Made by a program: the position numbers and the translations under genes. The notes below the pieces were generated by a model, which made no database searches, was not told where the DNA came from, and saw only the letters and a list, made by a program, of their open reading frames with translations. This document shows positions 35,418 to 44,441 of a DNA stretch of 64,000 nt, one piece after another. The DNA lies in NCBI GenBank assembly GCA_963841445.1, contig CAWJCP010000001.1:310001-374000 (forward strand), given 5' to 3'. Source of the DNA: Mayfieldus sp963841445. GTDB taxonomy: Bacteria > Actinomycetota > Thermoleophilia > Solirubrobacterales > 70-9. Positions within the stretch are counted from its first letter, which is position 1. Each line of letters opens with the position of its first letter.

Positions 35418-36918
35418 ATGGAAGCCCGCTCAACAAGCGCACAGATGATCGGCACCGTCCTCTCGGGCCGCTACCGGCTCGAGGCCAAGCTCGGCAGCGG
35501 CGGCATGTCAACCGTCTACCTGGCCCGCGACGAGACCCTCGATCGCCCGGTCGCGGCGAAGGTCATGCACCGCGAGATGTCCGAGCAACCGGATCAGCTG
35601 GAGCGATTCCGACGCGAGGCTCGGGCGGTCGCCAAGCTGTCGCACCCCAACATCGTCGCCGTGATCGACGCCGGCGAGGACGGCGGCCACCCCTACATCG
35701 TCTTCGAGTACGTCGAGGGCGAGAACCTCAAGCAGCGGATCAAGCGGCTCGGGCCGCTGGATTCCCAGGAGGCGATTGCCTACGCGATCGAGATCGCGCG
35801 CGGCCTCGAGGTCGCCCATGCCCGCAAGCTCGTCCATCGCGACGTCAAGCCGCAGAACGTCCTCATCGACGCCGAGGGCAGGGCCAAGGTCACCGACTTC
35901 GGGATCGCCCGACAGCTCGAGCAGCAGGGCGTTACCGACACCGGCCGTGTTCTCGGCACCACCGACTACGTCTCACCCGAGCAGGCGATGGGCCAAGGGG
36001 TCGACCCGCGCTCGGACGTCTACTCGCTCGGGGTCGTGCTCTACGAGATGCTGACCGGTGAGCTGCCGTTCAGCGCCGACACCCAGGTCGGGGTGGCGAT
36101 GAAGCACGTCAACGAGGAGCTGCCCGACGTGCAGCGGCGCCGACCGCAGCTCTCAGCCGCGGCGGCGCTGGTGATCGAGCGCGCGACCAGCAAGGACACC
36201 TCAAAGCGCTACGCGAGCATCCGCGAGATGGTCAGCGATCTCGAGACCGCGCTGGCGGTCGAGGCGGCGCGAGCGGGATCCAGCGAAGGGGAGGCGACGA
36301 CGATCCTCAAGGCGGTGCGACCGAAGCGGCGCTGGCTGCGCGGGCGAGGCCTGGGGCCGCTGCTCGGGGCGCTCGCCGTGCTGCTGCTCGCCGGCGCAGT
36401 GATCGGCGCCGTGGTGATCATCTCCGGTGGGCACGGGGGCGGCGGGGCCGAGTGAGAGGGCTGCTCATCCGATCGCGGTGCGCTCGGCCACCGACTACGA
36501 CCCCGACGGTGACGGCGCCGAGCACTCCAACGACGTCGGGCTTGCGATCGACGGCAACCCGACCACGACGGCCTGGACGACGGAGACATACGTCACCGGG
36601 CCGGCTCTGACCGACTCGGGCAAGGACGGCGTCGGCCTCTATCTCGACGCCGGCCACGGCGTCGACGCGAGGTCGGTCGAGGTGCGCTCCCTCGATCCGG
36701 GCTGGGACCTGACCGTCTACGGAGCCGCCGCTGGCCCCCCCGAGGGACTCGACGGCTGGACCGAGCTGGGCAGCCAGAGCGACATGAAGACCCACCAGAC
36801 GGTCAATCTGAAGAGCGGCACGGAGAAGTACCGCTACTACCTGCTCTGGATCACCAAGCTCGCTTCAACCGACGGCGGCTACGCGGTCGCGATCAGCGAC
36901 GCGCGGCTGTTCAGCTGA
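35418..36918 (+). CDS. Membrane Ser/Thr protein kinase with exported discoidin-like C-terminal domain, one frameshift
   Basis: Kinase domain at residues about 12-270: LGSGGMSTVYLARD (P-loop), AAKVMHRE (ATP lysine), HRDVKPQNVLIDAEG (catalytic loop), VTDFGIARQLEQQG and GTTDYVSPEQAMG. A helix at about 320-342 (LLGALAVLLLAGAVIGAVVI) would anchor it. The first frame stops at 36453-36455 after a G-rich tract, but the next frame continues immediately with about 155 well-coded residues (DYDPDGDGAEHSNDVGLAID onwards), resembling the F5/8 type C-like domains found outside many actinobacterial kinases. I treat this as one gene with an indel at about 36435-36445. ATG 35418 starts just upstream of the first strand. 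Confidence 0.85.
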
Positions 36919-36988
36919 CCCGCCCCGGCCGCGCACGACCTAATCGCTGACATGGGAGGCAAGCCTCGTGCTCGGCGGTGGCTCGCAG
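36919..36988. other. Short convergent spacer with a small hairpin
   Basis: 70 bases between the convergent kinase and ddl genes. GAGGC AA GCCTC at about 36957-36968 forms a short perfect hairpin that could help end transcription from either side. Nothing else is seen. Confidence 0.4.
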
Positions 36989-37957
36989 CTATGACTCGAA
37001 CGAGCGGGCCCGCTCGTGGCGCTCGAGCGCGAGCTGCACGAGACGGTCGCAGACGCTCGGGTACTCGATCCCGCTGGCCTCGAGGAGCTTCGCGTAGACG
37101 CTCGTCTCGGTGAAGCCCGGGATCGTGTTGATCTCGTTGACGAGCACCTGCTCCTCGTCGAGGACGAAGAAGTCACAGCGGGCAAGGCCGCTACAGCCGG
37201 TGAGCTCGAAGACTCGGGTGGCAAGCTCGCGGACCCGCTCCAGGGTCGGTTCGGGAAGCGGGGCCGGGACGAGGAGCTCCATGCCTCCCTCGGAGTACTT
37301 GGCCTCGTAGTCGTACCAGTCGGCGTGGGCGACGATCTCGCCCGGCTGCGAGGCCAGCGGCTCGGAGTTGCCGAGCAGCGAGCATTCGACCTCGCGCCCC
37401 TGCGCCCCGGCCTCGACGATCACGCGGGGATCGTGGCGGCCCGCCAACTCGATCGCCGCGTCCAGACCCTGCTCGGGCGAGGTCACCTTGCTGATCCCCA
37501 CGCTTGAGCCGAGCCGCGACGGCTTCACCCACAACGGCAGCCCGAACGAGGCGACGCGCTCGCGCCAGCCGGGCTCACCGGCTTGCGCGAACTCGACCTG
37601 CGGGATCCCCTCGCAGGCGAGCAGGCGCTTGCAGCTGAGCTTGTCGATGCACAGCGCCGAGGCGAGCACGTCGGCCCCCACATAGGGCAGGTCGAGCGCT
37701 TCGAGCACCCCCTGGACGGTGCCGTCCTCCCCGTAGGGGCCGTGCAGGACCGGGAAGGCGACCTCGCAGCCGAGCAGCCCGGCGCCGGGCACCAGGGGCA
37801 CGTCCTCGCCCGCCTGCGTCCAGCGGCCGCCGCGTTCGATCAGCAGCGCGACCGGCTCGTGTCCGGCCTTGCGCAAGCCTTCGGCAACCGAGGCCCCGGA
37901 GCGCAGCGAGACGTCGTGCTCGCTGGAGCGACCGCCGGAGAGCACGGCGACCCGCAT
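36989..37957 (-). CDS. ddl: D-alanine--D-alanine ligase
   Basis: 322 residues, intact. ATP-grasp enzyme joining two D-Ala for peptidoglycan precursors. Starts MRVAVLSGGRSSEHDVSLRS; VLHGPYGEDGTVQGVLEALD, PYVGADVLASALCIDK, LWVKPSRLGSSVGISKV, then VNEINTIPGFTETSVY with the metal-binding Asn/Glu. Its ATG overlaps the stop of pknB (ATGA). It is the last gene of the fha-pst-rod-pbp-pkn operon, so precursor supply is co-expressed with elongation enzymes and their regulator kinase. Confidence 0.96.
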   Translation of the reverse strand: MRVAVLSGGRSSEHDVSLRSGASVAEGLRKAGHEPVALLIERGGRWTQAGEDVPLVPGAGLLGCEVAFPVLHGPYGEDGTVQGVLEALDLPYVGADVLASALCIDKLSCKRLLACEGIPQVEFAQAGEPGWRERVASFGLPLWVKPSRLGSSVGISKVTSPEQGLDAAIELAGRHDPRVIVEAGAQGREVECSLLGNSEPLASQPGEIVAHADWYDYEAKYSEGGMELLVPAPLPEPTLERVRELATRVFELTGCSGLARCDFFVLDEEQVLVNEINTIPGFTETSVYAKLLEASGIEYPSVCDRLVQLALERHERARSFES

Positions 37958-39858
37958 CAGGGGCGAGGTGTCGGTGTGGTGGGCGTCGTCGGGGTGGGCG
38001 TGGTCGTCGTCGGAGCGGTGAAGGAGCCGACGAAGATCGTCACCGTGCTGCCCTTGGCGTTCTTGCTGCCCGGGGCCGGGAACTGATCGACGACCTTCCC
38101 GTCCTGGGCCTGGACGTCGGTCTGCTGCTCGGAGATCGAGACCACGAAGCCCTTGGCGCGCAGGGTCGAGACGGCGCTGGAGCGGGTGCGCCCGATCACG
38201 TTCGGGACCGCGGCCGTCGGCTGCCCCTTGGATACGACGATCGTCACCGTCGAGCCCTGCTCGACCCGGTTGCCCGCATCCGGGGCTTGCGAGAGCACCT
38301 CGCCGGCGTCGGCGGAATCGGATTGCTTCTGGACGCTCGGGACGAGGCCGGCGCTGCGGATCTCCTGCTCGGCGACGGATTGGGTCTCGCCGACGACCTG
38401 CGGCACGGAGACCTTCTTCGCTCCGCTGGAGACGCTCAGCGCCACCGCGGTGCCCTGGCGCGCCGAGGTGCCGCCGCCCGGATCGCTGGAGATCACCAGC
38501 CCCGCGGCGACGCTGTCCGACGGAGCACGGGTCACGTCGCCGACCTTGAAGAGCTTGCCGCGCAGCCGCGCCGTCGCGTCGGCGACGGTCAGCCCTGCGA
38601 CGCTTGGCACCTGGGCCTGGGCGGGGCCCGCGTTGACGGTCAGCGTCACCGTCGGCTTGGTGCAGGAGACCTTCAGGAAGTCGCAGTCCTGGTCGGCCTT
38701 GCCGGCCGGGGGGTCCTGCTCGAGCACCGTGTTCTTGGCGCCGAGCCGGTGCACGGTCTCGGTCTGGACATCGAAGCCCTTGCTTTGGAGGACGGTCTCA
38801 GCCTGCGAGAGCGTTCGGGTCGGGTGTGTCACATCAGGCACGTCCACGGTCACCGTGCGCTGGCTCAGGAACAGCCCGACGATCAGGCCGAGCAGCACCG
38901 CCCCGAGGACCCAGCGCCAGCGGTGGCGCTGCTCTTCGGCAGGCTCGGCCGGGGGCGGGCCCTCGCCTTCCCCCGCGGCGACCGGTGGCAGCGGGGCGAA
39001 GGTCGCGGTCGAGCCGGGCGGCGCCGAAGAAGGATCCCGCTCGGCTGCGTCCAATGCGGCGATGAACGACTCGGCGTCGGCGAAGCGCTGCGCGGGATCC
39101 TTGGCAAGCGCCCGCATCACGACCGCGTCAAGCGCCGGGGAGACCTGCGGGTTGAGCGCGCTGGGCCGCTGTGGGACCTCCGAGACCTGCTTCAGCGCCA
39201 CCGCGACGGTGCTCTCGCCCTCAAAGGGGACCGCGCCGGTCAGGGCCTGATAGAGGATCACGCCGATCGAGTAGAGGTCCGAGGACGCGGTCACGTCGAG
39301 GCCCTGCGCCTGCTCGGGAGAGAGGTAATGGGCGGTGCCCATCACGGAGCCGGTCTGGGTGATCTCCGAGACGCCGGCGCGGGCGATGCCGAAGTCGGTG
39401 ACGGTCGCGTGCCCTTCGGCGTCGACGATCACGTTCTGCGGCTTCAGATCGCGGTGGACGACCTTGTGCCGGTGCGCGAAGCGCGCCGCCTCGAGGATCT
39501 GGCGGACCAGGCCGACCGCCGCAGCGGGCGTCAACCCGGCCTCGATCAGGTCCTTCAGCGTCCGCCCCTCGAGATACTCCATCGCGATGTAGTAGGTGCC
39601 GTTGACGCCACCGCGGTCGAAGACCCCGACGACATTGGGATGCTGCAAGCCCGCCGCGGACTCGGCCTCGCGCCGGAAGCGCTCGACGAACTCCTGGTCC
39701 TGGGCGAAGCGGTGGTGCAGGACCTTGAGGGCGACCTTGCGCTGCAGGTGTGTGTCCTCGGCGCACCAGACGTCCGCCATTCCACCCGATCCAACCCTGC
39801 CGAGAACCCGATAGCGGTTGTCGACGATCTGGTTCTCGGCGACCTCAGGCACTGTCAC
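37957..39858 (-). CDS. pknB: PASTA-domain Ser/Thr kinase PknB
   Basis: 633 residues from GTG at 39858 (GTGA overlap with pbpA). Kinase domain: LGRVGSGGMADVWCAEDTHL, KVALKVLH, HRDLKPQNVIVDAEG, TDFGIARAGVSEITQTGSV. Then a proline-rich juxtamembrane linker, one helix (about residues 337-357, VLGAVLLGLIVGLFL) and four PASTA repeats, starting about VTVDVPDVTHPTRTLS, VPSVAGLTVADATARLRG, VPQVVGETQSVAEQEI and VPNVIGRTRSSAVSTLRAKG. PASTA domains bind peptidoglycan fragments. The tail ends in a Thr/Pro tract, possibly a site of glycosylation. It is the sensor kinase of this operon. Confidence 0.96.
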   Translation of the reverse strand: MTVPEVAENQIVDNRYRVLGRVGSGGMADVWCAEDTHLQRKVALKVLHHRFAQDQEFVERFRREAESAAGLQHPNVVGVFDRGGVNGTYYIAMEYLEGRTLKDLIEAGLTPAAAVGLVRQILEAARFAHRHKVVHRDLKPQNVIVDAEGHATVTDFGIARAGVSEITQTGSVMGTAHYLSPEQAQGLDVTASSDLYSIGVILYQALTGAVPFEGESTVAVALKQVSEVPQRPSALNPQVSPALDAVVMRALAKDPAQRFADAESFIAALDAAERDPSSAPPGSTATFAPLPPVAAGEGEGPPPAEPAEEQRHRWRWVLGAVLLGLIVGLFLSQRTVTVDVPDVTHPTRTLSQAETVLQSKGFDVQTETVHRLGAKNTVLEQDPPAGKADQDCDFLKVSCTKPTVTLTVNAGPAQAQVPSVAGLTVADATARLRGKLFKVGDVTRAPSDSVAAGLVISSDPGGGTSARQGTAVALSVSSGAKKVSVPQVVGETQSVAEQEIRSAGLVPSVQKQSDSADAGEVLSQAPDAGNRVEQGSTVTIVVSKGQPTAAVPNVIGRTRSSAVSTLRAKGFVVSISEQQTDVQAQDGKVVDQFPAPGSKNAKGSTVTIFVGSFTAPTTTTPTPTTPTTPTPRP

Positions 39859-41306
39859 TGGCCTTCCTTCAGGATCGTCTCCATTACCGAGCGGGCAATC
39901 GGTCCGGCGACCTGGGCTCCGAAGCTCGAAGTGCACTCGATCGTCGCCGCGACCGCGATCTTCGGGTCGTCGGCGGGAGCAAAGCCGATGAACCAGGCCT
40001 GGTTCGGGAGCGAGCAGGACGCGCGGCCGGTCCCGAGCTCCGCCGTCCCGGTCTTCCCTGCGACCTGAAGCGAGGACGGGAAGACCCCGGCGGCGGTGCC
40101 GTCGTTGACCACGTTCTGCATCATCTCGTTGAGCGCGGTCGCGGTCGTGGGCTTCATCACGTCGGACTGCACGGTCGGGCTGAGCCGCTTGATGACCCGG
40201 CCGTCGGGGTCGACGACGCGCTCCCAGAGCTGCGGGCGCATCAGCTCGCCGCCGTTGGCGACTGTCGCCGCGACCTCCGCCATCTGCAGCGGGGTCACCG
40301 CGAGCCGCTCCTGGCCGATCGCGACCCGGCCGATGTCGATCGGGGTCCCCGGACCGATCAGGTTGCCTCGCTCGTCGCGGACTCCGCTGGACTCGAGCTC
40401 GTCGGGAGGAAGGTCGATCTGCGGCTTCGAGTCGAAGCCGAAGCGGTTCATGTACTTGTACATCGTCGGTATCCCGACCTTCTCCCCCACCTGGGCGAAC
40501 ACCGTGTTGACCGAGTTGGTCAGCGCCTCGGTGAGGGTGATCGGCCCGAACTGCTCGCCGCCGGAGTTGGAGAGCGGGATCCCCTGGATCTCGATCGGCG
40601 AGCTGCCGTCGATCACCGAGTCGGGAGTGAACTTGCCGGAGTCAAGCGCCGCTGTCGCGGTCACCACCTTGAAGGTCGAGCCCGGCGCGTAGTGGGCCTG
40701 GGTCGCGCGATTCAGCAGCGGCGACCCGGTTTCCTTGTTGAGCTGGCCGAACCGGTTCGGAATGTCGTTCGGGTCATACGGCGGCTCGCTGACCAGCGCC
40801 CGCACCTTGCCGGTCTTCGGCTCGATCGCGACCACGGCGCCCGGCTGGCCGCCGAGGCCGCCGAGCGCCGCCCGCTGCGCCGCCGGATCCAGCGAGGAGA
40901 CGACGTTGTCTCCAACCTGGTGCTGGCCTCGCAGCTGGTCGAGGATCGAGGTGAACTCGCTCTTGCGGCCGGTCAGCTCCGCGTCGTGAAAGCGCTCGAA
41001 GCCGCTCTGGCCGCGGTCCAGGAAGCTGTAGCCGATCGGGTGCCCGAAGAGGCTGCCCTGCGGGTAGTGGCGGGTGTAGAAGCGCCCCGCGCCCCGCCCC
41101 TCGCGGCTGGAGCGCGCGAGCACCGTGCCGTCGTCGGCGGTGATCGTGCCGCGCTTCACCTGCAGCTCCTCGAGCAGCGGGCGCCGGTTGACCCGCTTGT
41201 CCTTCAGGGCCTCGGCGTCAAAGACCGACCAGTAGGACGTGAAACCGATCAGAACGGCGAACAGCAGCACGATCAACCCGTAAAGCTTCGCGATCTGCGC
41301 GTTCAA
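39855..41306 (-). CDS. pbpA: Penicillin-binding protein, class B transpeptidase PbpA
   Basis: 483 residues. An N-terminal membrane anchor (about 9-27) is followed by the dimerisation domain (VKRGTITADDGTVLARS) and a transpeptidase domain with STFK (active serine near residue 210, in APGSTFKVV), SVN (in LTNSVNTVFAQ) and KTG (in VAGKTGTAELG). It crosslinks peptidoglycan together with the SEDS glycan polymerase encoded just upstream. Both its ends are 4-bp overlaps with rodA and pknB. Length and motif order match actinobacterial PbpA. Confidence 0.95.
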   Translation of the reverse strand: MNAQIAKLYGLIVLLFAVLIGFTSYWSVFDAEALKDKRVNRRPLLEELQVKRGTITADDGTVLARSSREGRGAGRFYTRHYPQGSLFGHPIGYSFLDRGQSGFERFHDAELTGRKSEFTSILDQLRGQHQVGDNVVSSLDPAAQRAALGGLGGQPGAVVAIEPKTGKVRALVSEPPYDPNDIPNRFGQLNKETGSPLLNRATQAHYAPGSTFKVVTATAALDSGKFTPDSVIDGSSPIEIQGIPLSNSGGEQFGPITLTEALTNSVNTVFAQVGEKVGIPTMYKYMNRFGFDSKPQIDLPPDELESSGVRDERGNLIGPGTPIDIGRVAIGQERLAVTPLQMAEVAATVANGGELMRPQLWERVVDPDGRVIKRLSPTVQSDVMKPTTATALNEMMQNVVNDGTAAGVFPSSLQVAGKTGTAELGTGRASCSLPNQAWFIGFAPADDPKIAVAATIECTSSFGAQVAGPIARSVMETILKEGQ

Positions 41307-42625
41307 TGCGCGACCCCTGGCTGACGCTCGATTTGGCGGCGGGCGCGATCGGAGATCAGCAGCAGCAGCGCCAGGAGCACGAAATTGGCGACGATCGAGC
41401 TGCCGCCGTAGCTGACGAAGGGAAGCGTGACGCCGGTCAGCGGGATCACCCGGGTGACGCCACCGATGATCACGAAGGCCTGGATCGCGAAGACCGCGGT
41501 CAGCCCGGTGGCGAGCAGCTTCGAGAAGCCGTCGTCGGCGATGATCGCGGTCTTGAAGCCTCGCGCCGCGATCAGCAGGTAGATCAGGCAGATCGCGGAG
41601 GCGCCGAAGAGCCCCAGCTCGTCGACGATCAGCGAGTAGATCGTGTCAGTCTGGGCCGCCGGCAGCAGCGCTACCGGCGGGTGGCTTCCCGGGATGTAGA
41701 GCAGCGACTGGCCGAAGCCCTGGCCGAAGAGGCCGCCGTCAGCCTGGGCGAAGATCGATTGCAGCACCTGGTAGCCGTCGCCCTGGGGGCTCTGATACGG
41801 ATCGAGCCAGATGTCGACCCGATCGCCGACGTGGGGCACTGTGCTGGCGAAGAACCAGGCGCCGATGAGGAACATCGCCATGCCGATGACCACGAACGAG
41901 AAGCGTCCCGTGGCGACGTAGAGCAGGGCCAGGAAGGCGGCGAAGAACATCAGCGAGCTGCCGAGGTCGCGGATGAACACGAGCATCAGCATCGAGGCGC
42001 CCCAGACGACCAGCAGCGGCCCGAAGTGCTTCAAGGGCGGCAGTGTGATCCCGGCCACGCGCCGTGCCCCGACGATCAGCACCTCGCGGTGCTCGCGCAG
42101 GTAGCTGGCCAGGAAGACGACCAGGCAGATCTTCGCGAACTCGGTCGGCTGGAAGGAGACCGGACCGATCGAGACGCCGAGATACGCCCCATTCACCGGG
42201 GCCCGAATGCCCGGCACAAGGGGCGCCAGCAGCAGGACGAAACCCGCGGTCGCGATCAGGTACCGGTAGCGCTCGAGGACGTCGTAGTCGCGCAGCAGCT
42301 CGATCGTGAGCACGAAGAGGGCGAGGCCGAGCACGAACAGCGTCGCCTGGTCGCGCGCCAGCCCATCGTCGATCCGGTACAGGATCACGAGCCCGAAGGC
42401 GGCGAGCAAGGCCATCAGCGGGAACAGGAACGGATCGGCGTGGGAGAGCCGGATGCGCAGGTAGATGTGGGTTGCCAGGCAGATCGCCAGGAAGTAGCCG
42501 CCGTAGAAGAGGCTGAGGTTGCCGAGCCGGGCGTCCTCCTGGATGAACACCGCGGTGAAGCCGGCGGTCAGCAGGACCGCGACCCCGATCAGCGCGATCA
42601 GCTCGCGGTTGCGGGCCCGGGTCAC
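41303..42625 (-). CDS. rodA: SEDS-family peptidoglycan polymerase (RodA/FtsW)
   Basis: 440 residues from GTG at 42625, overlapping the pstP stop (GTGA). About 11-12 membrane helices. The signature LFGQGFGQSLLYIPGSHPPV, ending in AAQTDTIYSLIVDELGLFGA, and TLPFVSYGGSSIVANFVLLA are typical of SEDS proteins, as is SFQPTEFAKICLVVFLASYL. The conserved Asp of the polymerase site is expected in the large exported loop. Its partner transpeptidase is the next gene. The upstream frame stays open but the GTG fits both the overlap and the family start. Confidence 0.95.
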   Translation of the reverse strand: MTRARNRELIALIGVAVLLTAGFTAVFIQEDARLGNLSLFYGGYFLAICLATHIYLRIRLSHADPFLFPLMALLAAFGLVILYRIDDGLARDQATLFVLGLALFVLTIELLRDYDVLERYRYLIATAGFVLLLAPLVPGIRAPVNGAYLGVSIGPVSFQPTEFAKICLVVFLASYLREHREVLIVGARRVAGITLPPLKHFGPLLVVWGASMLMLVFIRDLGSSLMFFAAFLALLYVATGRFSFVVIGMAMFLIGAWFFASTVPHVGDRVDIWLDPYQSPQGDGYQVLQSIFAQADGGLFGQGFGQSLLYIPGSHPPVALLPAAQTDTIYSLIVDELGLFGASAICLIYLLIAARGFKTAIIADDGFSKLLATGLTAVFAIQAFVIIGGVTRVIPLTGVTLPFVSYGGSSIVANFVLLALLLLISDRARRQIERQPGVAH

Positions 42626-43782
42626 GGTAGGGCCCCCTGCTGGCGCTCGAGGTCCTCGATCAGTGAGACGGCGTCGCTTCGCGAGCGCAGCTGGTGCTCG
42701 GTGACCGAGTCGCGGCGCTTCTGGGGCAGCGAATCGGTCTGGATCGGGCTGGCGTAGCGCTCCGAATAGAGGCTGACCCCGAACGGAAGGTCGTAGGGCA
42801 GGCCGCGATAAAGGCCTACCCGGCCGCCGGCGTCGGTGCCCAGGAACCAGACCTGGCGGTTGCCGTACCAAGCGCCGAACCCGACCGCAGCGAGGACCAA
42901 CAGGGCCGCCAGCAGCTTTGCCGCCGGCGCGACAAAGCGGCGCCGGGGGCGCGGCCCGGGTCGTTGGCGGGCTGCGGCGGCGCGAACTTCCTCGGAGCGC
43001 AGGCCCTCGGCCTCGGCGGCTGGACCGACCAGGGTCGGATGGTCCGCCTCGGGCACTGACGTACCGACCTCCTGGAGGCGAAATGCGACGGCGGTGATGT
43101 TGTCGCGCCCCCCGGCGCGGTTGGCCTCCCCGACCAGTGCCCGCACGGCGGCGTCCAGATCTGTCGCCGAAGCCAGCAGCTCCCGAATCCGGTCCTCGCC
43201 GAGCATCGTGGTGAGGCCGTCCGAGCAGACCAGGTAGACGTCGCCAGCCCGCGCCTGTTCGGTGTGGATGTCCGGCTCCACCTCGGGCTCGGGCCCGAGG
43301 GCGCGAGTGATGATCGAGCGCTGCGGGTGCTCGGAGGCCTGCTCGTCGGTGAGCTGGCCCTTGCGACGCAGCTCCTCAACCAGCGAGTGGTCCTGGGTGA
43401 GGCGCTCGAGCTCCCCGTCGCGCAAGCGGTAGGCGCGGCTGTCGCCGACGTGGCCGATCGCCACCTCCTCCTTCTCGGAGTCGACTATCGCCGCGGTCAG
43501 CGTCGTCCCCATGCCGGCGTGGCTCTCGTCGCTGGCCGCGTGCTCGTGGATCCGGCTGTTGGCCCGTGCGATCGCCTCCGCGAGCACCTTTTGAGGCGGG
43601 CCCGAGGGCAGGTCGCGATCGAACGACTGGGCGGCCAGCCGCGAGGCGACCTCGCCGGCCTGGGCGCCGCCCATCCCGTCGGCGACCACGAACACCGGCG
43701 CGCGCACGTAGAAAGCGTCCTCGTTGGCACGCCGCTGACGGCCGGTATCGGTGCGAAAGGCGTATTCGGCGACTCTCAGCAT
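42622..43782 (-). CDS. pstP: PP2C-type Ser/Thr protein phosphatase PstP
   Basis: 386 residues, intact. PP2C motifs: RRANEDAFYVRAPVFVVADG, MGGAQAGEVAS, MGTTLTAAIVD, VAIGHVGDSRAYRLRDGEL, LTQDHSLVEELRRKGQLT and GDVYLVCSDGLTTMLGEDRI with GGRDNITAVAFRL. The Asp residues binding the two metals are present. A helix at about residues 292-312 (LLAALLVLAAVGFGAWYG) and a short exported tail follow, as in PstP of mycobacteria. It reverses the operon kinases. Confidence 0.95.
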   Translation of the reverse strand: MLRVAEYAFRTDTGRQRRANEDAFYVRAPVFVVADGMGGAQAGEVASRLAAQSFDRDLPSGPPQKVLAEAIARANSRIHEHAASDESHAGMGTTLTAAIVDSEKEEVAIGHVGDSRAYRLRDGELERLTQDHSLVEELRRKGQLTDEQASEHPQRSIITRALGPEPEVEPDIHTEQARAGDVYLVCSDGLTTMLGEDRIRELLASATDLDAAVRALVGEANRAGGRDNITAVAFRLQEVGTSVPEADHPTLVGPAAEAEGLRSEEVRAAAARQRPGPRPRRRFVAPAAKLLAALLVLAAVGFGAWYGNRQVWFLGTDAGGRVGLYRGLPYDLPFGVSLYSERYASPIQTDSLPQKRRDSVTEHQLRSRSDAVSLIEDLERQQGALP

Positions 43783-43791
43783 TGCGCGGTC

Positions 43792-44268
43792 CTAGTCACC
43801 AGGTTCGAAGCGGAACTCAGTGTCGCCGATCCTGATCAGGTCGCCGGGCACCAGCTCCGCCTCTCCGGCAAGGGCCTCCTCGTTGAGCAGCGTCCCGTTG
43901 GTCGACTTGAGGTCTTCGAGGTAGAAGTTTCCATGGTGCGCGTAGATCCTCGCGTGCAGGCCGGAGGCGTAGCGGTCCTCAATCTGGACGTCGGCCTCGC
44001 CCGCGCGACCGATCGAGAGGCCGCCGAAGAGGTCATAGCGGGCGCCGGCCTTCAATCCGCCGCCGCGTTCGACCACCAGCCACGCGTCGCGCGACCCCGC
44101 GGCACCGTCGTCGAGCCGCGGCGCGCCGTGCAACCCGGTTGCGTCAGGGGCGGGCGATGCGGTGCGCCGCAGGTCCTTGAGCGCGCTGCGGGCGATCCAG
44201 AGCAGGAACAGGTAAAGGACGGCTATGAAGCCGAACTTGAGGCCTACGGCGATCGGCTCGTAGTCCAT
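43792..44268 (-). CDS. fhaB: FHA-domain membrane protein FhaB
   Basis: 158 residues. An N-terminal helix (about 8-27, FGFIAVLYLFLLWIARSAL), a linker, and one FHA domain: GGLSIGRAGEADVQIEDRYA, SGLHARIYAHHGNFYLEDLK, STNGTLLNEE. The phosphothreonine-binding Arg, Ser, and Asn (GR, SGLHAR, STNG) are in place. In actinobacteria FhaB (FipA-interacting) recruits division and wall-synthesis proteins when phosphorylated. It is nine bases upstream of pstP. Confidence 0.94.
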   Translation of the reverse strand: MDYEPIAVGLKFGFIAVLYLFLLWIARSALKDLRRTASPAPDATGLHGAPRLDDGAAGSRDAWLVVERGGGLKAGARYDLFGGLSIGRAGEADVQIEDRYASGLHARIYAHHGNFYLEDLKSTNGTLLNEEALAGEAELVPGDLIRIGDTEFRFEPGD

Positions 44269-44273
44269 CGGGG

Positions 44274-44438
44274 CTAGATGGTCGATCCCACGACAGCGAG
44301 CGCCTCGGGGCGCGCGTCGCCGAGCAGGTCGAGGACACAGACCGCGACGTGTGCGAACAGCACACGAGCGGTCGAGGACGAAGAGATGCGACGCGCGACG
44401 CGCGGCCTCCAGGCGTGCGGGGTCGTGGGATCGCCCAT
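44274..44438 (-). CDS. Possible 54-residue protein between fhaA and fhaB
   Basis: An ATG at 44438 three bases after the fhaA stop opens a 54-codon frame ending at TAG 44274-44276, five bases before the fhaB ATG, so it fills the spacer exactly. The sequence begins MGDPTTPHAWRPRVARR and has a hydrophobic stretch (VLFAHVAVCVLDLLGDA). I recognise no family. The tight fit suggests a real small gene, but the ribosome site is weak and the frame may be chance in GC-rich DNA. Confidence 0.35.
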   Translation of the reverse strand: MGDPTTPHAWRPRVARRISSSSTARVLFAHVAVCVLDLLGDARPEALAVVGSTI

Positions 44439-44441
44439 CTG

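Noticed and set aside
41306..42757. A 483-codon plus-strand frame opposite rodA.
   Set aside because: Composition is Asp/Gln/Arg/Glu-rich without motifs, as expected opposite a hydrophobic GC-rich gene; rodA on the minus strand has full SEDS signatures.
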